Shown: one piece after another, positions 24,629-35,898 of the stretch
Position numbering within the stretch: the stretch's first letter is position 1
Layout of the letters: each line of letters opens with the position of its first letter
Source: Pyrus communis
Taxonomy: Eukaryota; Streptophyta; Magnoliopsida; Rosales; Rosaceae
Direction of reading: 5' to 3'
DNA: 64,000 bases
Assembly: GCF_963583255.1 (NCBI RefSeq)
Contig: NC_084803.1
Location: 20,230,428-20,294,427 of the forward strand
Notes under the pieces: generated by a model
What the model was told of the DNA's origin: nothing
What the model saw: only the letters and a program-made list of their open reading frames with translations
The model's database searches: none
Position numbers and translations under genes: made by a program

Positions 24629-24845
24629 CCAGGAGGATCCTCTCCGGATCCTTTTCATGAGGATCTTGGAGATTCTCAAATCATCTCCACTCATCGTATA
24701 TCGTGCGGTTAACTTTTTGTCATATAGGATTCATATTTAATTTAAAATAATTTATAACCGCACAATATACAATAAACGGATACGATTTGAGGATCCCCAA
24801 GATCCCAATATCTTCACAAAGAAGATCCGCAAAGGATCCTCATTC
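24629..24845. mobile_element. MITE family B, copy 1 (Mutator-like, 9-bp target duplication)
   Basis: The 217-bp element has inverted ends rich in GAGGATCCTC (left CCAGGAGGATCCTCTCCGG, right GCAAAGGATCCTCATTC). A perfect 9-bp direct repeat, TATGTTTTT, flanks it at 24620-24628 and 24846-24854. The 9-bp duplication points to the Mutator superfamily. The interior carries ATCGTATATCGTGCGGTTA and its near-inverted partner TAACCGCACAATATACAATA, so most of the element can fold back. A relative lies at 42467-42672. Confidence 0.85.
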
Positions 24846-24854
24846 TATGTTTTT

Positions 24855-25700
24855 AGAGGAAAAGAAATAAACAGTGGGCATGGTGCCACTTGTAACATGT
24901 GTCGAGAAATAAATCAGTGGAATTAATACCCGTCAAATTAGTATCAACTACTTGTTTGTTTTGTTGGGGTTGGTGGTGTGACGGTGTCTTGTATTTTCCT
25001 GAAAACTTTGAAGGCGGTGGGCCGGTGGTTCACATGGAATACCTGCCGCATTGGCACCACATACAAAAGTTGAAGAAACCACGTGACTATTAGTATCAGT
25101 TTGGTATGTCAATCTTGAAACAAAACAACTTCCATGTCCATGCACTTAATCTTACGTTGGTTCTTTTTAACGAACTACAACATTCAAGTGTCGAATTAAT
25201 TCATCTCGAAAAATTGATGAATTTTATAAGAGTGAAATGATGAGTCCATGTGCTTAGGCCGCCGAAAAAAGGGAAACACTATAAACGGGACACGATAAGT
25301 TTATGAGTGTTTGATTACACTGACAATCAAGATTTCTTTTGTGATCATTTAGTCGTATTGATCATTATAGAAAATATTCAAACACGACACATTTTGTGTT
25401 TAGCTTGGAAAACCAATTGCTCATTGCAACATGAAAAGTTAGAACACAAGACCGTGCGGAATTAGCCTTGCATGCACACCAAAATGTTTATTCCTAAATT
25501 TAGACGTGGTATTCAATCGGAATTTGGAGGAATTTTAGAAGAGTGAAAATCCATGAATATTCAATTAGGATTTTAAAAGAGTGCATAAAAATTCATATAT
25601 TAGATTCAACAAATCAAAAGAGAATCAATATACAAAAGTAAACATGAGTGCAAAAATCATTTTCCAAATACCATCACAGCGGCATCACTCTGGTCCAGTT
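24855..25700. other. Intergenic, no gene recognised
   Basis: No convincing gene. A CACGTG G-box core occurs at about 25080 but is not near any start. The last part merges into the presumed 3' UTR of the PP2C gene. Confidence 0.4.
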
Positions 25701-25996
25701 TATCAAACTATCATGACTGTGAATTGCAGTTCAAGACAAATTTAAGCTTCTATAAATAAATCCCAGTAATATACACAATGTGGGAAATCACAACAAATTA
25801 TACACTGACGAGAGAGAGAGAGCTGCAAATGAAGTCGAAGCTCAACGCCGAGAATTCAACAGCACCTTCAATCTTGCCATCAAACTATGTACAAGCCACC
25901 ACCTTTCCTGTAAAATCTCGCAGTCTGCTGCACCTACGTTTAAATTTTCTCATTCTATTTACACAACAGATGCAAATTTTATGCCACCGATTTCTT

Positions 25997-28475
25997 TCAT
26001 GGGAAGGTGTGGAGTGATCTGTCTGCTGCTTCTTCGTTCATTGAAAATATATCGACAGGGACATTAGTGTAGTTAAAGAGGCTCTCATCCTTGAGACTAG
26101 CATTTGAGGAAACTTGTGAATGATCTAGGAATATCACTATTACAGTGATATCGTCGTGGAAATGGCGCCTTACCCCCCTTTCAATTCTTCTTATATCGTC
26201 ATATCTCAATTGTCTTTTCCTTGCAGCCTCACCGATGGCAGCTCTTACCAATCGCTTTGCTATTCCCTGTAATTAAATTATGAGCAACTCTTAAGTTCTC
26301 AACATCTTAAAATTTTTACAAAACAGAAAACTAACACAGAACTGAACTTTGTCGGGGCCTTACAGCTCTTGGATTTTTGGAGACGATTTTCACGGCTGTT
26401 TCATCATTCAAATGCTCCCAGAGACCGTCTGTTGCAAATATCAAAAACATGTCCTGTGGCTGTAACTTTCGAACTACTATAGAGGGTTCTGCTGTCATTA
26501 CAGGCTTCTTTAAAGGAACGGGCATGCCAAAGTGGTGAAAGAGAGGATCTCTGTTAAACTCAGGTTTCTTCAAGTAGACATCACCAATTGACCTTGAGAC
26601 CTACAAAGGGGAGGTTTCATCAGACAATAAGCACAGTAAAGTACCAATGAGATAAAGCAACAACTCACAAGAATATTACATTCACTTTCACAAGGTATTT
26701 AGGATTTATAAAGTTGACTACCACCAAACTGAACTTTCGTCATAAGGCCGCTGGAGTATGTTTGCTATATGTGTGTTTCCGTAATGAGCCTGAAACTTGT
26801 CATATCTCTTAATTGCACTTCAACAAATGAGATACAAAGAATCCACCCGACCATGATTTGCTAGTCACACAATACAATACATTTTAGGCTTTAATGAGCA
26901 TTTCATGAACCACCATCCCATTTGCTTCATATACTTAAATTCTTAGCTGCCTAGAAAGCGGCTAAAGAGTAAAGAGGAAAACCTGTGAAGGTAGATGGAT
27001 CTGGAAAAACAATGAGAGAATACCATATCCACAAAAAAGTGGACTTTTCCTTCGTACTCGCCAAGAAAGAAAAGCTGTAAGATACGGTTCCTAATCAGAG
27101 CAGGACTTTCTAGGACGAGGTTCATGCCCTCAAACAATATGCTGTAAGATGGCAATAATGAAAGGCATGAGACGACGATTAGCCGTTTGTATTACCGCAG
27201 GACAAAACAACATATTACAGGGAATCTCCTCTTCATAGGACTAGAGCTAATAATCGCGGACATCCTAAAGTACAAGCGCACAATTTCATTACGCTCGTAC
27301 CACAAAGTTTCATAAGATTCTTTTAGTTGCAGTAGGGGACAAGTTTCCCCAGATTCTTATGCATCACTGAAATCAAACCTCGGGTTCAGATTCCAAATAA
27401 CTTACCATTTGAACTAAGTTTTTCGAACAACCCCTAAATACGTTAACCAATATAACCATCATAAATTAACACTACACTACAATGAAGGTAACTTGAATGA
27501 AACTCTAGTATTCCACTAGTATCTGAAATAATGATCAGCAAGATGATTCACGAACTGAAAAAAAAAAAAAACCCCACATTTAGTACCTGAATAATGCCCT
27601 TAATTCGCCAAACTCCACGCGTAAACACCACAATGTGCGCATCATCAGGGTGAAGATCCTTAACCTCCTTCCTCACTTCCTCCACTGCAACATTGTGATC
27701 CGTAGACAACCGCTCTGCCACCACCGCCTGCCCATCCGATGATCTCCTGCCAAGGACTGCCCTCGAATCTCCGAGATTAGCCACATGTAAAAGACCATCC
27801 GCAATTGCACCAACCAGGCAACACGATCCTACTGAAGCAATCTGCGGCCGCACCATCCATGATCGCTTAACCAACTCCAAGAACTCCTCCTCTGTTGCAT
27901 CAAATGCCTGCCTTATCACATCCTCCGACAGTCCACCTTGTTCGGTTGCAAACTCTGAGGGAACACCAAACAACCTTAATTTCGAAGAAAAACACAATTC
28001 CTTTGTTCTTTTTTGTTGAAATAAATGTTAAAAGGAAAAGAAATAAAAGTAGCATCTGAATTTCTTTCAAATTGCTTAGCCAAAAAAACTAAAAAAATCT
28101 GTGAGATCAATAAGTCAACTGGGAATCTTCCTGGTCTCAATACATATATCTCCTAATTGAAATGAAAGAAAAACAAGAACGTGGGCATTTCTGGAGATGG
28201 GCATATTACTCACTATGAAGAAAGGGGAAGAGTCGGTTGGTAATGAAGCGGGAAGCTTCAGGACCGCCATGGCCGTCATAGACTCCAACGTACGTTGCGA
28301 AAGGAGATGAGAACACCTGTCCCTGATCTTCCAGCGCCGAATTTGCTTGAACCACTGCAATCGAATAGTCCCCAGAAGAGTGTGGCTTGAGGTCCATGTG
28401 CCAAAGCAGGCCATCGCCGCCGTCTCCGCCACCAAAACACTTCTCCAACGGCCTCCTACACATGTCCAACATCAT
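25997..28475 (-). CDS. Protein phosphatase 2C, clade D (PP2C.D)
   Basis: Four exons (28475-28214, 27954-27587, 26600-26364, 26266-25997) with GT/AG borders and consistent phases encode 378 aa. The Mn/Mg-dependent Ser/Thr phosphatase core is complete: LEDQGQV (about residue 50), YVGVYDGHGGPEASRF (metal-binding Asp67), VGSCCLVGAI, ANLGDSRAVLG, SRSIGDVYLKKPEFN, IFATDGLWEHL (Asp268) and HFHDDITVIVIFL (Asp327/328). The SIGDVYLK and RRIERGVRRHFHDD motifs are characteristic of plant clade D. Family members dephosphorylate the C-terminal Thr of plasma-membrane H+-ATPase and are inhibited by SAUR proteins, controlling auxin-driven growth. Two adjacent ATGs (28475, 28472) make the exact start ambiguous by one residue. 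The C-terminal tail after HDD is unusual in ending with a Met/Glu/Ala-rich stretch. Clade is confident; the exact paralogue is not. Confidence 0.93.
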
Positions 28476-29216
28476 TGTCAGCTTGGGTTCTCTGGTTGTA
28501 CTTGGATTTTCCCTATGGTTTTGGGGAAAAACAGGAAGAGGAATTCGCGGGTTTTGGTTTGGTAGTTGGGGTGTTGTGTTGGAATAAAAAGAGAGGGACG
28601 TGGGGATCCCGTGTTAAAGGGTAAATGAAGGATTATATTGGGCGAGGCCCAAAAGCCAGACTTTGGTGCGTTTTAACTTTTAATGATGGTTATTGGGACT
28701 AGTTTTTTTTTTTTTTTTAATTTTTTTTTTCTGTTTGAAAATTATTATTATTAATCACACATTGTCCAATTACAATTTACCTGTGCAGTTTTTTTTTTTG
28801 CGAATTTCTTTTGAACGGTTAATTTTTTGAATTATAAAAGCTTCATTATTCTTTCTCCCTTTATATGTAAATAGATAGATGATTAGCGATTTAATGAAAC
28901 CAATTAGTCGTTTAATTAAAAGATGGGGTTTTAATTTTGGAATGTGGTGGTGAGTGGACGGAGAAAACTTATCTAGAGCCTTGTTAGAAGAAGGAGAAAG
29001 AGAAGGAATCATGTTCTTTATTATCTTTATTAAAATTTTGGAAAACAAGTGTTATGGTGTGTTTTAGGAATATGGGATAGGACTCACAACTCATGAAGTC
29101 GTGGAGACCCCTTGATTTTCCGAGGATTAAGTCTTGGTTTTGCCATTTGACTTATGATCCATGATAATATTAGAAAAAGAAGAAGGAACCATTTGATTCT
29201 TGTTGTTGAAGTACAT
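28476..29216. other. PP2C upstream region, otherwise gene-free
   Basis: The first 150 bp probably hold the PP2C leader and promoter, but no clear TATA box is visible. T-runs at 28700-28730 and 28787-28799 are low complexity. No gene was seen. Confidence 0.4.
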
Positions 29217-29465
29217 GAGCTTGTTTGGAAGAGTTTTTTAAACAACTAAAATCGTTTCTTAATTATCAAAAGCACTTCTGATCATGTTTGGCAAAACAAA
29301 AAAAAAGTTAAAAGAGTTTCTGAGTTCAAAAAAGGTAATAGACATGCTTTTTCAGGGAGCATTTGAAATTTTATTAAAAAAAAAATTGATTTGCTTTTAA
29401 TATAAGCGCTTTTATTAGAAGTGAGCATAAGCGCGTTTTAAAGAAGAAGCAGTTCCAAACGACCC
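29217..29465. mobile_element. hAT-like MITE
   Basis: The left end GCTTGTTTGGAAGAGTTTTT pairs with the right end GCAGTTCCAAACGACCC as imperfect inverted repeats. The interior is rich in AAGCGCTTTT and AAAAGCACTTCT motifs typical of these MITEs. There is no coding, and no target duplication could be fixed. Confidence 0.55.
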
Positions 29466-30080
29466 AAACATTATTATTGTTGGAATTAAATTTGCACACT
29501 GCCATGGAGGTTAGAGACGCACAAATCCGTTTACATGCAAAATAGTAAACAATCGTAAGTAGCTAAAGACTGAGGTGTGCCGATAAAAGACTCTCCGACC
29601 GTCAAGTTAGTCAGCAATATTATGAAACTCAAGCATAGGCAAGAGAACAAGTGTGTGATAATTGCGTTACTAGAGATGAACCATAGAAGAGTGTATCTAT
29701 ACCATTCGAGAATGAGACCTTTTCGGATCTGTATTAAACCAGGAGATCCCAAATGATATCTAGAAAGTTAATATTGCATTCTCTTAGGAGTGTAATTACT
29801 TGCTGCGCATGCCAAAATTATAAGAAACTTGTTGATTACTTGTTGGATTAGGTTTTCATATCTTGTGGAACATGCATGGTCAATTTGAGTGAAGTCATCG
29901 GATTTCGCCCACTGCTTTGGAACTGGATGATAATTGCATCGCTGCTCTGTTTATTCAACTCCGTTGGGAAGATGTTGAGTCCATCAAAGACTTTTGGGGT
30001 ATTCGCATCCTGATCCGTCTTACTTCGGCCCTGAAAAATCACAACCCCAAAACTATATTCGACTAATATAAGAACGAACT
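29466..30080. other. Intergenic, no gene recognised
   Basis: A minus-strand open frame at 30042-29848 (64 codons) has no family I recognise and no supporting splice or promoter context. Nothing else is visible. Confidence 0.4.
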
Positions 30081-31553
30081 TGTAATATCCTGAAAATTTA
30101 AATATATGAATTAGATATTCATAATTATGAATATGTGGAGAAAATCGAAAATAAATCGATTTATGGTTATGAAAATTTAATTGAGAAATTAAAGGCCTGG
30201 TGGAGATAAACCACGTGTGTAGCTATGGTTGGGGGAAAAAGAGAGGAGACAAATAAGAGGGAAGAAAAAGGGGAAAGAAGGGAAGAAAAAAAAAAAAAAA
30301 AAAAAACTAATGAAAATGGCTTGAAAACTTTGAGTTTTAATGATAAGAACAAAATAAAGGGTAAAGTCAATAGTACTAGGATTGACTTTTTAGTGTAAAA
30401 ATGTGATTTTTCGTTAAAGTGAACAGTACCGTGGACTTTTCGTTAAAACACCCAAAAAAAAAAGGGGGGAGGAGGTGGCTCTTCCATAGCTTTTGGAAGA
30501 AAATTCTTCTCCATTTTAGACAAAAATTGGAGAGGGAGTGTTTGGCAGAGAAATTGAGAGTTAGAGAACGTGATTGTGAATGAAGGATTTAGAGATTTGA
30601 AGGGTAAATTCCTTGTTCCTTGATTATCTTGATTTTTGAATTTAATTTCCTTAAGTTGAATTGAAACTGCCATGATATATTTGGAGTTCTTAGTTTTATT
30701 TAGGGTTTTCTATCATTCAATGAACCAATATGAACATGAATTAGAGTTGGGTAATTCGGATTGGGTTTGTAGATCAAATTTCTTGATTAAGGGTTTAGTT
30801 CAAAAGGTCAATTTCTTGTTAATTTTGAGCCTTGTTAGTTTTGGATGTTGTATGCATGACTTCTGGACTACCTGGAAGTATTTTGGGATTTGTTATATGA
30901 ATTGGGAGTGGGCTGTTACGTAAGTTGCAAATAAAACTCAAGTTTCAAGTAGCCTTCTTTGGCTCTTAATTTCTAGGTCTTTATGTGCTTCTTTGGGGAA
31001 AAATTTTAGTGTGTTGAAAGTACATATGTTCATGATTATAACCCAATTGTTTTCACTCAGTTCCGTTGAGTTTTGGTTGATCAAAACCTTATTTAAACTT
31101 GGGTCGCGAGCTACTAAACAGCAGCAGAAAACTGGGTTTCCAGTTTCAAGACTCCATTTTTCTTCTTGGCATAACTTCCAATTTAGAGCTCCGTTTTCCA
31201 CAAAATTTATATGCTTTTAAAGTACATAACACAAGCTTCAAAACCCATATATAATTACACGATTTGGTTTAGTTTTGAATGTTCCAAAGGGAGCCTAAAC
31301 TTGGTCCAAGAGTGTTGTTTTTCTAAAATGTGTAAAATGGATTGTGAACTACGCTTGGCTTGATCCCTCCAAAGGGTACGTAGGCAGTCTAACGAGAAGT
31401 TAGATGCAGCCATAAAATAAACGAGATTAAATATTAGTGGAAAAATCGTCAAAGAGAGAAATGTTAGTATGGTTAATAACATAAAGGGTAACTATGACAT
31501 TTTTGTGCCTATCACCGTAGTTAGCTTCCGTATAAAATTTTCGGAGCGTTGCA
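30081..31553 (+). repeat. LTR of a Ty3/gypsy-type element (isolated 5' LTR)
   Basis: The segment starts TGTAATATCCTGAAAATTT and ends GGAGCGTTGCA, giving TG...CA ends. It is followed at about 31561 by a tRNA-Met-like primer-binding remnant (TTTGATATCAAGGTCTCAGA). A block reading TTGATCCCTCCAAAGGGTACGTAGGCAG at about 31357-31387 (quoted in part) is familiar near the 3' end of plant gypsy LTRs. A short repeat of family A lies inside at 30302-30453. No gag-pol follows and no partner LTR is seen, so this is a truncated element rather than a clean solo LTR. Confidence 0.6.
30302..30453 (+). repeat. Short interspersed repeat family A, copy 2
   Basis: It has the same order of blocks as the copies at 4703-4855 and 52352-52504, with most positions identical to copy 1. 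It is preceded by a long A-run (about 30286-30306) and ends CGTTAAAACACCC. Confidence 0.72.
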
Positions 31554-33235
31554 GAACTATTTGATATCAAGGTCTCAGAGTGGGTGAATTGAAAAGAAAG
31601 AAAACAAACCCTTGGACAACTCTCCCTTGTCAGTTTCAATGGCGGGTGTTTTGAGTCGTCTTTGGTAACACCGGCCATCCTGTTCATTATGGCTAGCTCA
31701 TCTCTATAGTTCCAACTTTCTATTTAATTATTGAGAAATGTTAAGGAAACTCTCTCAAAAGTAGGACTCTTCATAGACTCTCAATCACCTCATATTTTTA
31801 TCACAAAGTTCCATTCCAATTTTATTGGATGCCCCCCAAAGAGGAACTATTTATCACAAAGTACAATCATGTTGTCTAATAGAAGCATCTCTCATTTATC
31901 TTTGAATTTTTTATATTTTCTAAAGGAGAAATTAGGTTCTCATCCCTCTTTTTGCTACTTCATTGATTAAAACATTATTCCTTTTCAATTTTTGATCAAG
32001 GTCCTTGAATATTAATAACATCATTAATTATTTCAATATTAAAGTATTTTTTATTTTGAAATTTATTCCTTTAGTGTTAAAAATGTTACAATTTGTATAT
32101 TTATATTTATGACTAAATTTTTTATCATATATTTTTATTTTTAGTTTGTACCTATTTTTAATTTGCAAATTTTTTTAATTTGTACCAATTTTCTTTTTAG
32201 TTTTAATTTGTACTATGCCCATTTTTTTTAAAGTTTTATTTGTATTTGTACCCATGTGTTTACCATCACATAACATTGTATAATTAATCAATGATAGAAA
32301 GATTACATATGGTATATTTATGTTTTATGGCTAAACTTTGTATCATATATTTATATTTTTAGTTTGTACCCACTTTTAATTAGCAACTTTTTTTAAAAAA
32401 TTTGTAGTATTTTCTTTTTAGTTTTAATTTGTACCCATGTATTAATTTCTTTTTTCGCCCATATTTTTTAAAATTTCATTTACACTCATAATTTTTTAAT
32501 CATTTAACACTATGGATACATTCTTTTGCCATTTATTATTTCCCATTGTTACATAGTTTTTATCCATTTATTCAATCAAAATATTTGAATTTTTTTATTG
32601 TAGCTGTTTCTAATGGTATTATAATGAGGAATTTTAAATTTATAAGATTATAAATCTCATAAAATATCAAACAATTAATGTCAAAACTATAAAAATATCA
32701 ATAGTAATAGTAATATAATGAGGTGTACAAAGTCAATGAACTTTGATCAAACTTTCAATACCATTAAGATTTTAGTCAAAGAGTGTTAGGGACTAGGGAC
32801 CAGAGACCGCATCCAAAGTATCAATTTTAAAACTCGACTGCATGCATGCATGAACGCTATTCTCCTCAGCTCTTGGAATGTTACTAGGAAACAACCAAAT
32901 ATGTATTTCCTGTAAATTTAGTCGAGATGTGAGGAGACCAAAAAAGTCGATATCAATGTCGAAGTTTCCTGTCGAGTTAAAAGTTGGCCATTCCATTATA
33001 ACTAGGTCAATTAAATACTTTGAACAGACAATATGCTTTAGAAAATTCCGCACTCTTTGAATGTTTTTGGAAATGTGGTTTCTCCCGTCCCTAATTCATT
33101 TTCTTTTTCTAAGGAAATATTTCAGAAGAAATTTCTGGGTTAATAACCAACTGAAAAGAAAAATATAAAACACATAGTTTAGCATTTATATAACAAGGAT
33201 CCATTGAAACTCACACCACTAAGATATGCAGCACT
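31554..33235. other. AT-rich intergenic region with a duplicated block
   Basis: No gene recognised. Two related segments with a period of about 218 bp (one starting near 32094, the other near 32312) share TTTATGRCTAAAYTTTKTATCATAT, then TAGTTTGTACCYA and TTTTAATTTGTAC blocks. The first 120 bp (31735-31850) resemble the end of a non-autonomous DNA element, but its partner end was not found. Confidence 0.45.
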
Positions 33236-33428
33236 TAGTACTACGGTATAGTAGTATTTTTTTTCACTTGTTAGTGAGATGTTTTAGGTTTGGTTCTCAC
33301 CAAATGTGAATTTGAACCACATTATTGCTATCCTATTGTGAGGCTTAGCCCACACCCACATTCTCTTAGTGTAGATAATATCGTTTATTCAAAACAAAAC
33401 AAAACAAAAAATAATAAAAAAAATATGA
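33236..33428 (+). mobile_element. tRNA-derived SINE, copy 2
   Basis: The order is TACGGTATAGTAGTA (A-box region), CACTTGTTAGTGAGA, AGGTTTGGTTCTCACC (B-box region), AATTTGAACCACATTATTGC, GAGGCTTAGCCC, then TAGTGTAGATAATATCG and an A-rich tail (CAAAACAAAACAAAAC). It is the best-preserved member of the family in the window. Confidence 0.75.
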
Positions 33429-34101
33429 GGCTACAAGCAACAAGTGGTATACATCATATCAGCCAAAAATAAAAAATAGAACGTAGAAAGCAAGGCTACT
33501 AAAAAACAATGTAAAACAAGAGATTTAGCACTTTCTTGATAAGTTTCGAAGAAGAAACTTACAAGTTAATTTCTTAAGATGCAAATGAAACCCCACTTCC
33601 ACATTTATAAAGAAAAAAAAAATTGTAAATGATAAATTTTACTATCTAGCTTTTAATTTGGTTTGGTTTGATTTGATTACATGTTTGAGATTTTGTCACC
33701 TGACCTAAATCAAACAGAACTAACAATTTACACATTGATATTTAAATGATTTTATTTTACAAATTTAAATCCTTTTATTGGCTAATAATTAGGTAAGCAG
33801 AAAGAAAGTTGATTTTCAAGGTTGATGGAAAATTGAAGCTCTTTGAGTTGTAACTATATATATTGATCACTAAACTTGGAAGTTTGATGTTATGTTGGAT
33901 TTTAGGATGATTTGATGTATCATAAGAAAAGTATGTTGCAAATTATTGAATTTTCGTAATTGGACTATAAGGTTGCAGAAAAATGAAAGAATAACAAATA
34001 AAATTAAGGCTGAAACCACCAGTACCAAAAGGTTTAACATTAGTTTGATTTGGTTCAGTTTCTTTAAGAATTTTTGTTAAACTCGAATCAAATCAAACAT
34101 G
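33429..34101. other. Intergenic, no gene recognised
   Basis: AT-rich sequence with no recognisable coding or transposon ends up to the Harbinger element at 34105. Confidence 0.4.
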
Positions 34102-34104
34102 TTA

Positions 34105-35672
34105 GGCCATCTCCAACCGATTCGGGCAGAGGGTCAGAGAGCCGAAAATAGCCCGAAATGACACGAAAACCGTCTCCAACCGAGGGCCATGCCAAATGGT
34201 TTGTGGGCCCCACCGGGCCAAAAAAAAAAGAGAAAAGGTAACCCAGCCAGCCAGTCGGCCCAGTGCTGGGCAAAAATTTGAATCCAATGGTAGCTGACGT
34301 CAATTACCGTTGGTTTTGAATTTTTTTTTTTTCAACCAAATTAAAAAATTTCCCCTTTTTTTCCTATAAATACGTAAGCCATTCCTATATAATTTCACAA
34401 TTTCATACTATCTCACTTCTTTCTATTTCAATTCTTCACATTCTATTTTCTTACCTCTTCCAATAATCTTTCCTTCAATTTTTTCAATAATTTTCAAATG
34501 GCCACATCTGCAATGAAAGGTAGGGCTTGGACCCGAAAAGAAGATGAAGCTCTTTGCAGGGCTTATAGATGGGTTTCGGAAGTTAGTGTGAAGGGGACTT
34601 CTCAAACAAGTGAAGGTGTTTGGACTCGTGTGTCCAAAAAATACTATGAGTTCTACGAAGGCACCACTCCACCGAATACCCGAAACCATGAGAGTTGCTC
34701 TTCAAGATGGAAGAAACATCTTCATCCAAGTTTGAATAAATGACATCAAACACTGTTAACAACTGCGAGTAGACATGAAAGCGGCGTCAATTACTACGGC
34801 GAAGTAAGTGTTTTCACAATTTATTTTAAATATTTAATTATATTACATTTAATTTTGTAAATTAATTTCCTTTAATTTTTGTAATTATATTTTCTAGGTA
34901 CGCCAAGCGAAGGAATTGTATATGGAGGGCAGCTCGAAACCTTTTCAGCATCACGGTTGTTGGGAAATTTTAAAGGGTAGGTGTTATTTGAAGATCCACC
35001 TCAACACAGAGTAGTTTCTACGCCAGTGTTCGGAACTGCATCCTCAACTGTAGATGGGGATGAAGATGGATCTCCTACCATTCAAGAAACAAGGGTAGAA
35101 AATGTCTTTAGGTGAAGGTTCCATACCTAGGGCTATGGGACGAAACAAAGCCCAAAAATTGAAGGAAAATGGCAAGGCAAATGATGATATCGTCTTTCAA
35201 CAGGAAGTGGCTGCCTCTTTGCAATTCATGGTAGAGCAAAATACCATTGCTGTGGAAGAAAGGAACCGTAGGCATGAAGAACGGGCCAAACAAATACAAG
35301 AAAAGATGGACGATAGAAATATGCAAAGGAACACTTTGAATTACACTCAAATGAGTAAGGCCTATTTTGGTAGGAAAAAGAAGAAAATTATGGCCCGATG
35401 GCAGTTGTTTACCTCAGACTATACTCCTATAATGACGAATGATGAAGATGATGAAGATTATAGACTTTAAATTTAAGTTGTTGTAGTTTTTAAATTTAAA
35501 TAATAAATTATGTTTGACCCTCGGTTGGAGATGATTTTTTGTCATAAGGCTATGTTTGGCCTATGGTCCTCTAGCCCCTCGGTTGGAGATGGTAAGAAAT
35601 ATGGCCCTACATTGTTCATTAAAATATTAATTTCTTGGAGGCCCTCTGGCCCTCTTCCGGTTGGAGATGGCC
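34105..35672 (+). mobile_element. PIF/Harbinger element carrying only a Myb-like ORF1
   Basis: The element starts GGCCATCTCCAACCG and ends CGGTTGGAGATGGCC, a perfect 15-bp inverted repeat. The trinucleotide TTA directly flanks both ends (34102-34104 and 35673-35675). TWA target duplications and this terminal type identify the PIF/Harbinger superfamily. The 1568-bp interior encodes a broken ORF1-type protein but no DDE transposase. CCTCGGTTGGAGATG motifs are repeated inside near the right end (about 35518 and 35577). Confidence 0.88.
34498..35470 (+). pseudogene. Harbinger ORF1 Myb/SANT-like gene, broken
   Basis: The first part (34498-34743) encodes a Myb/SANT-like domain (WTRKEDEALCRAYRWVS, then RWKKHLHPSLNK). 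Plant homologues are often annotated misleadingly as glutathione S-transferase T3-like. The frame is cut by a TGA at 34741, where the family has Trp. Downstream, a GT donor after NYYGE (about 34808) and an acceptor TTTTCTAG (about 34898) mark an intron, and a shift follows. The C-terminal half is open again at 35102-35470 (MSLGEGSIPRAMGRNKAQKL, then a Glu/Arg-rich coiled coil), matching the NAM-associated C-terminal domain. In autonomous elements ORF1 cooperates with the transposase in DNA binding and nuclear import. This copy should not make the full protein. Confidence 0.8.
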
Positions 35673-35898
35673 TTATTTTTTAATTGGTTTGGTTATCATT
35701 TTTGAAGGGAAACAAATTGGAGCATGCAGACTCCTAGTTTGACGACATTTTGGGTCTACTATGAAGTCGCCCTCTGGCCCTCTTTCGGTTGGAGATAGCC
35801 TTATATTTTAATTGGTTTGGTTATCATTTTTGAAGGGAAACAAATTGGAACGTGCAGACTCTTAGTTTGACGGCATTTTGGGTCTACTATGAAGTCGG
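35641..35898. repeat. 128-bp tandem duplication spanning the Harbinger right end
   Basis: The block from GCCCTCTGGCCCTCTTCCGG through the flanking TCTACTATGAAGTC is repeated once with a period of 128 bp (35641 and 35769). Each unit contains the terminal inverted repeat of the element plus about 95 bp of flank. The second copy has decayed terminal bases (GGAGATAGCCTTA). Identity is about 95 percent by eye. Confidence 0.88.
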
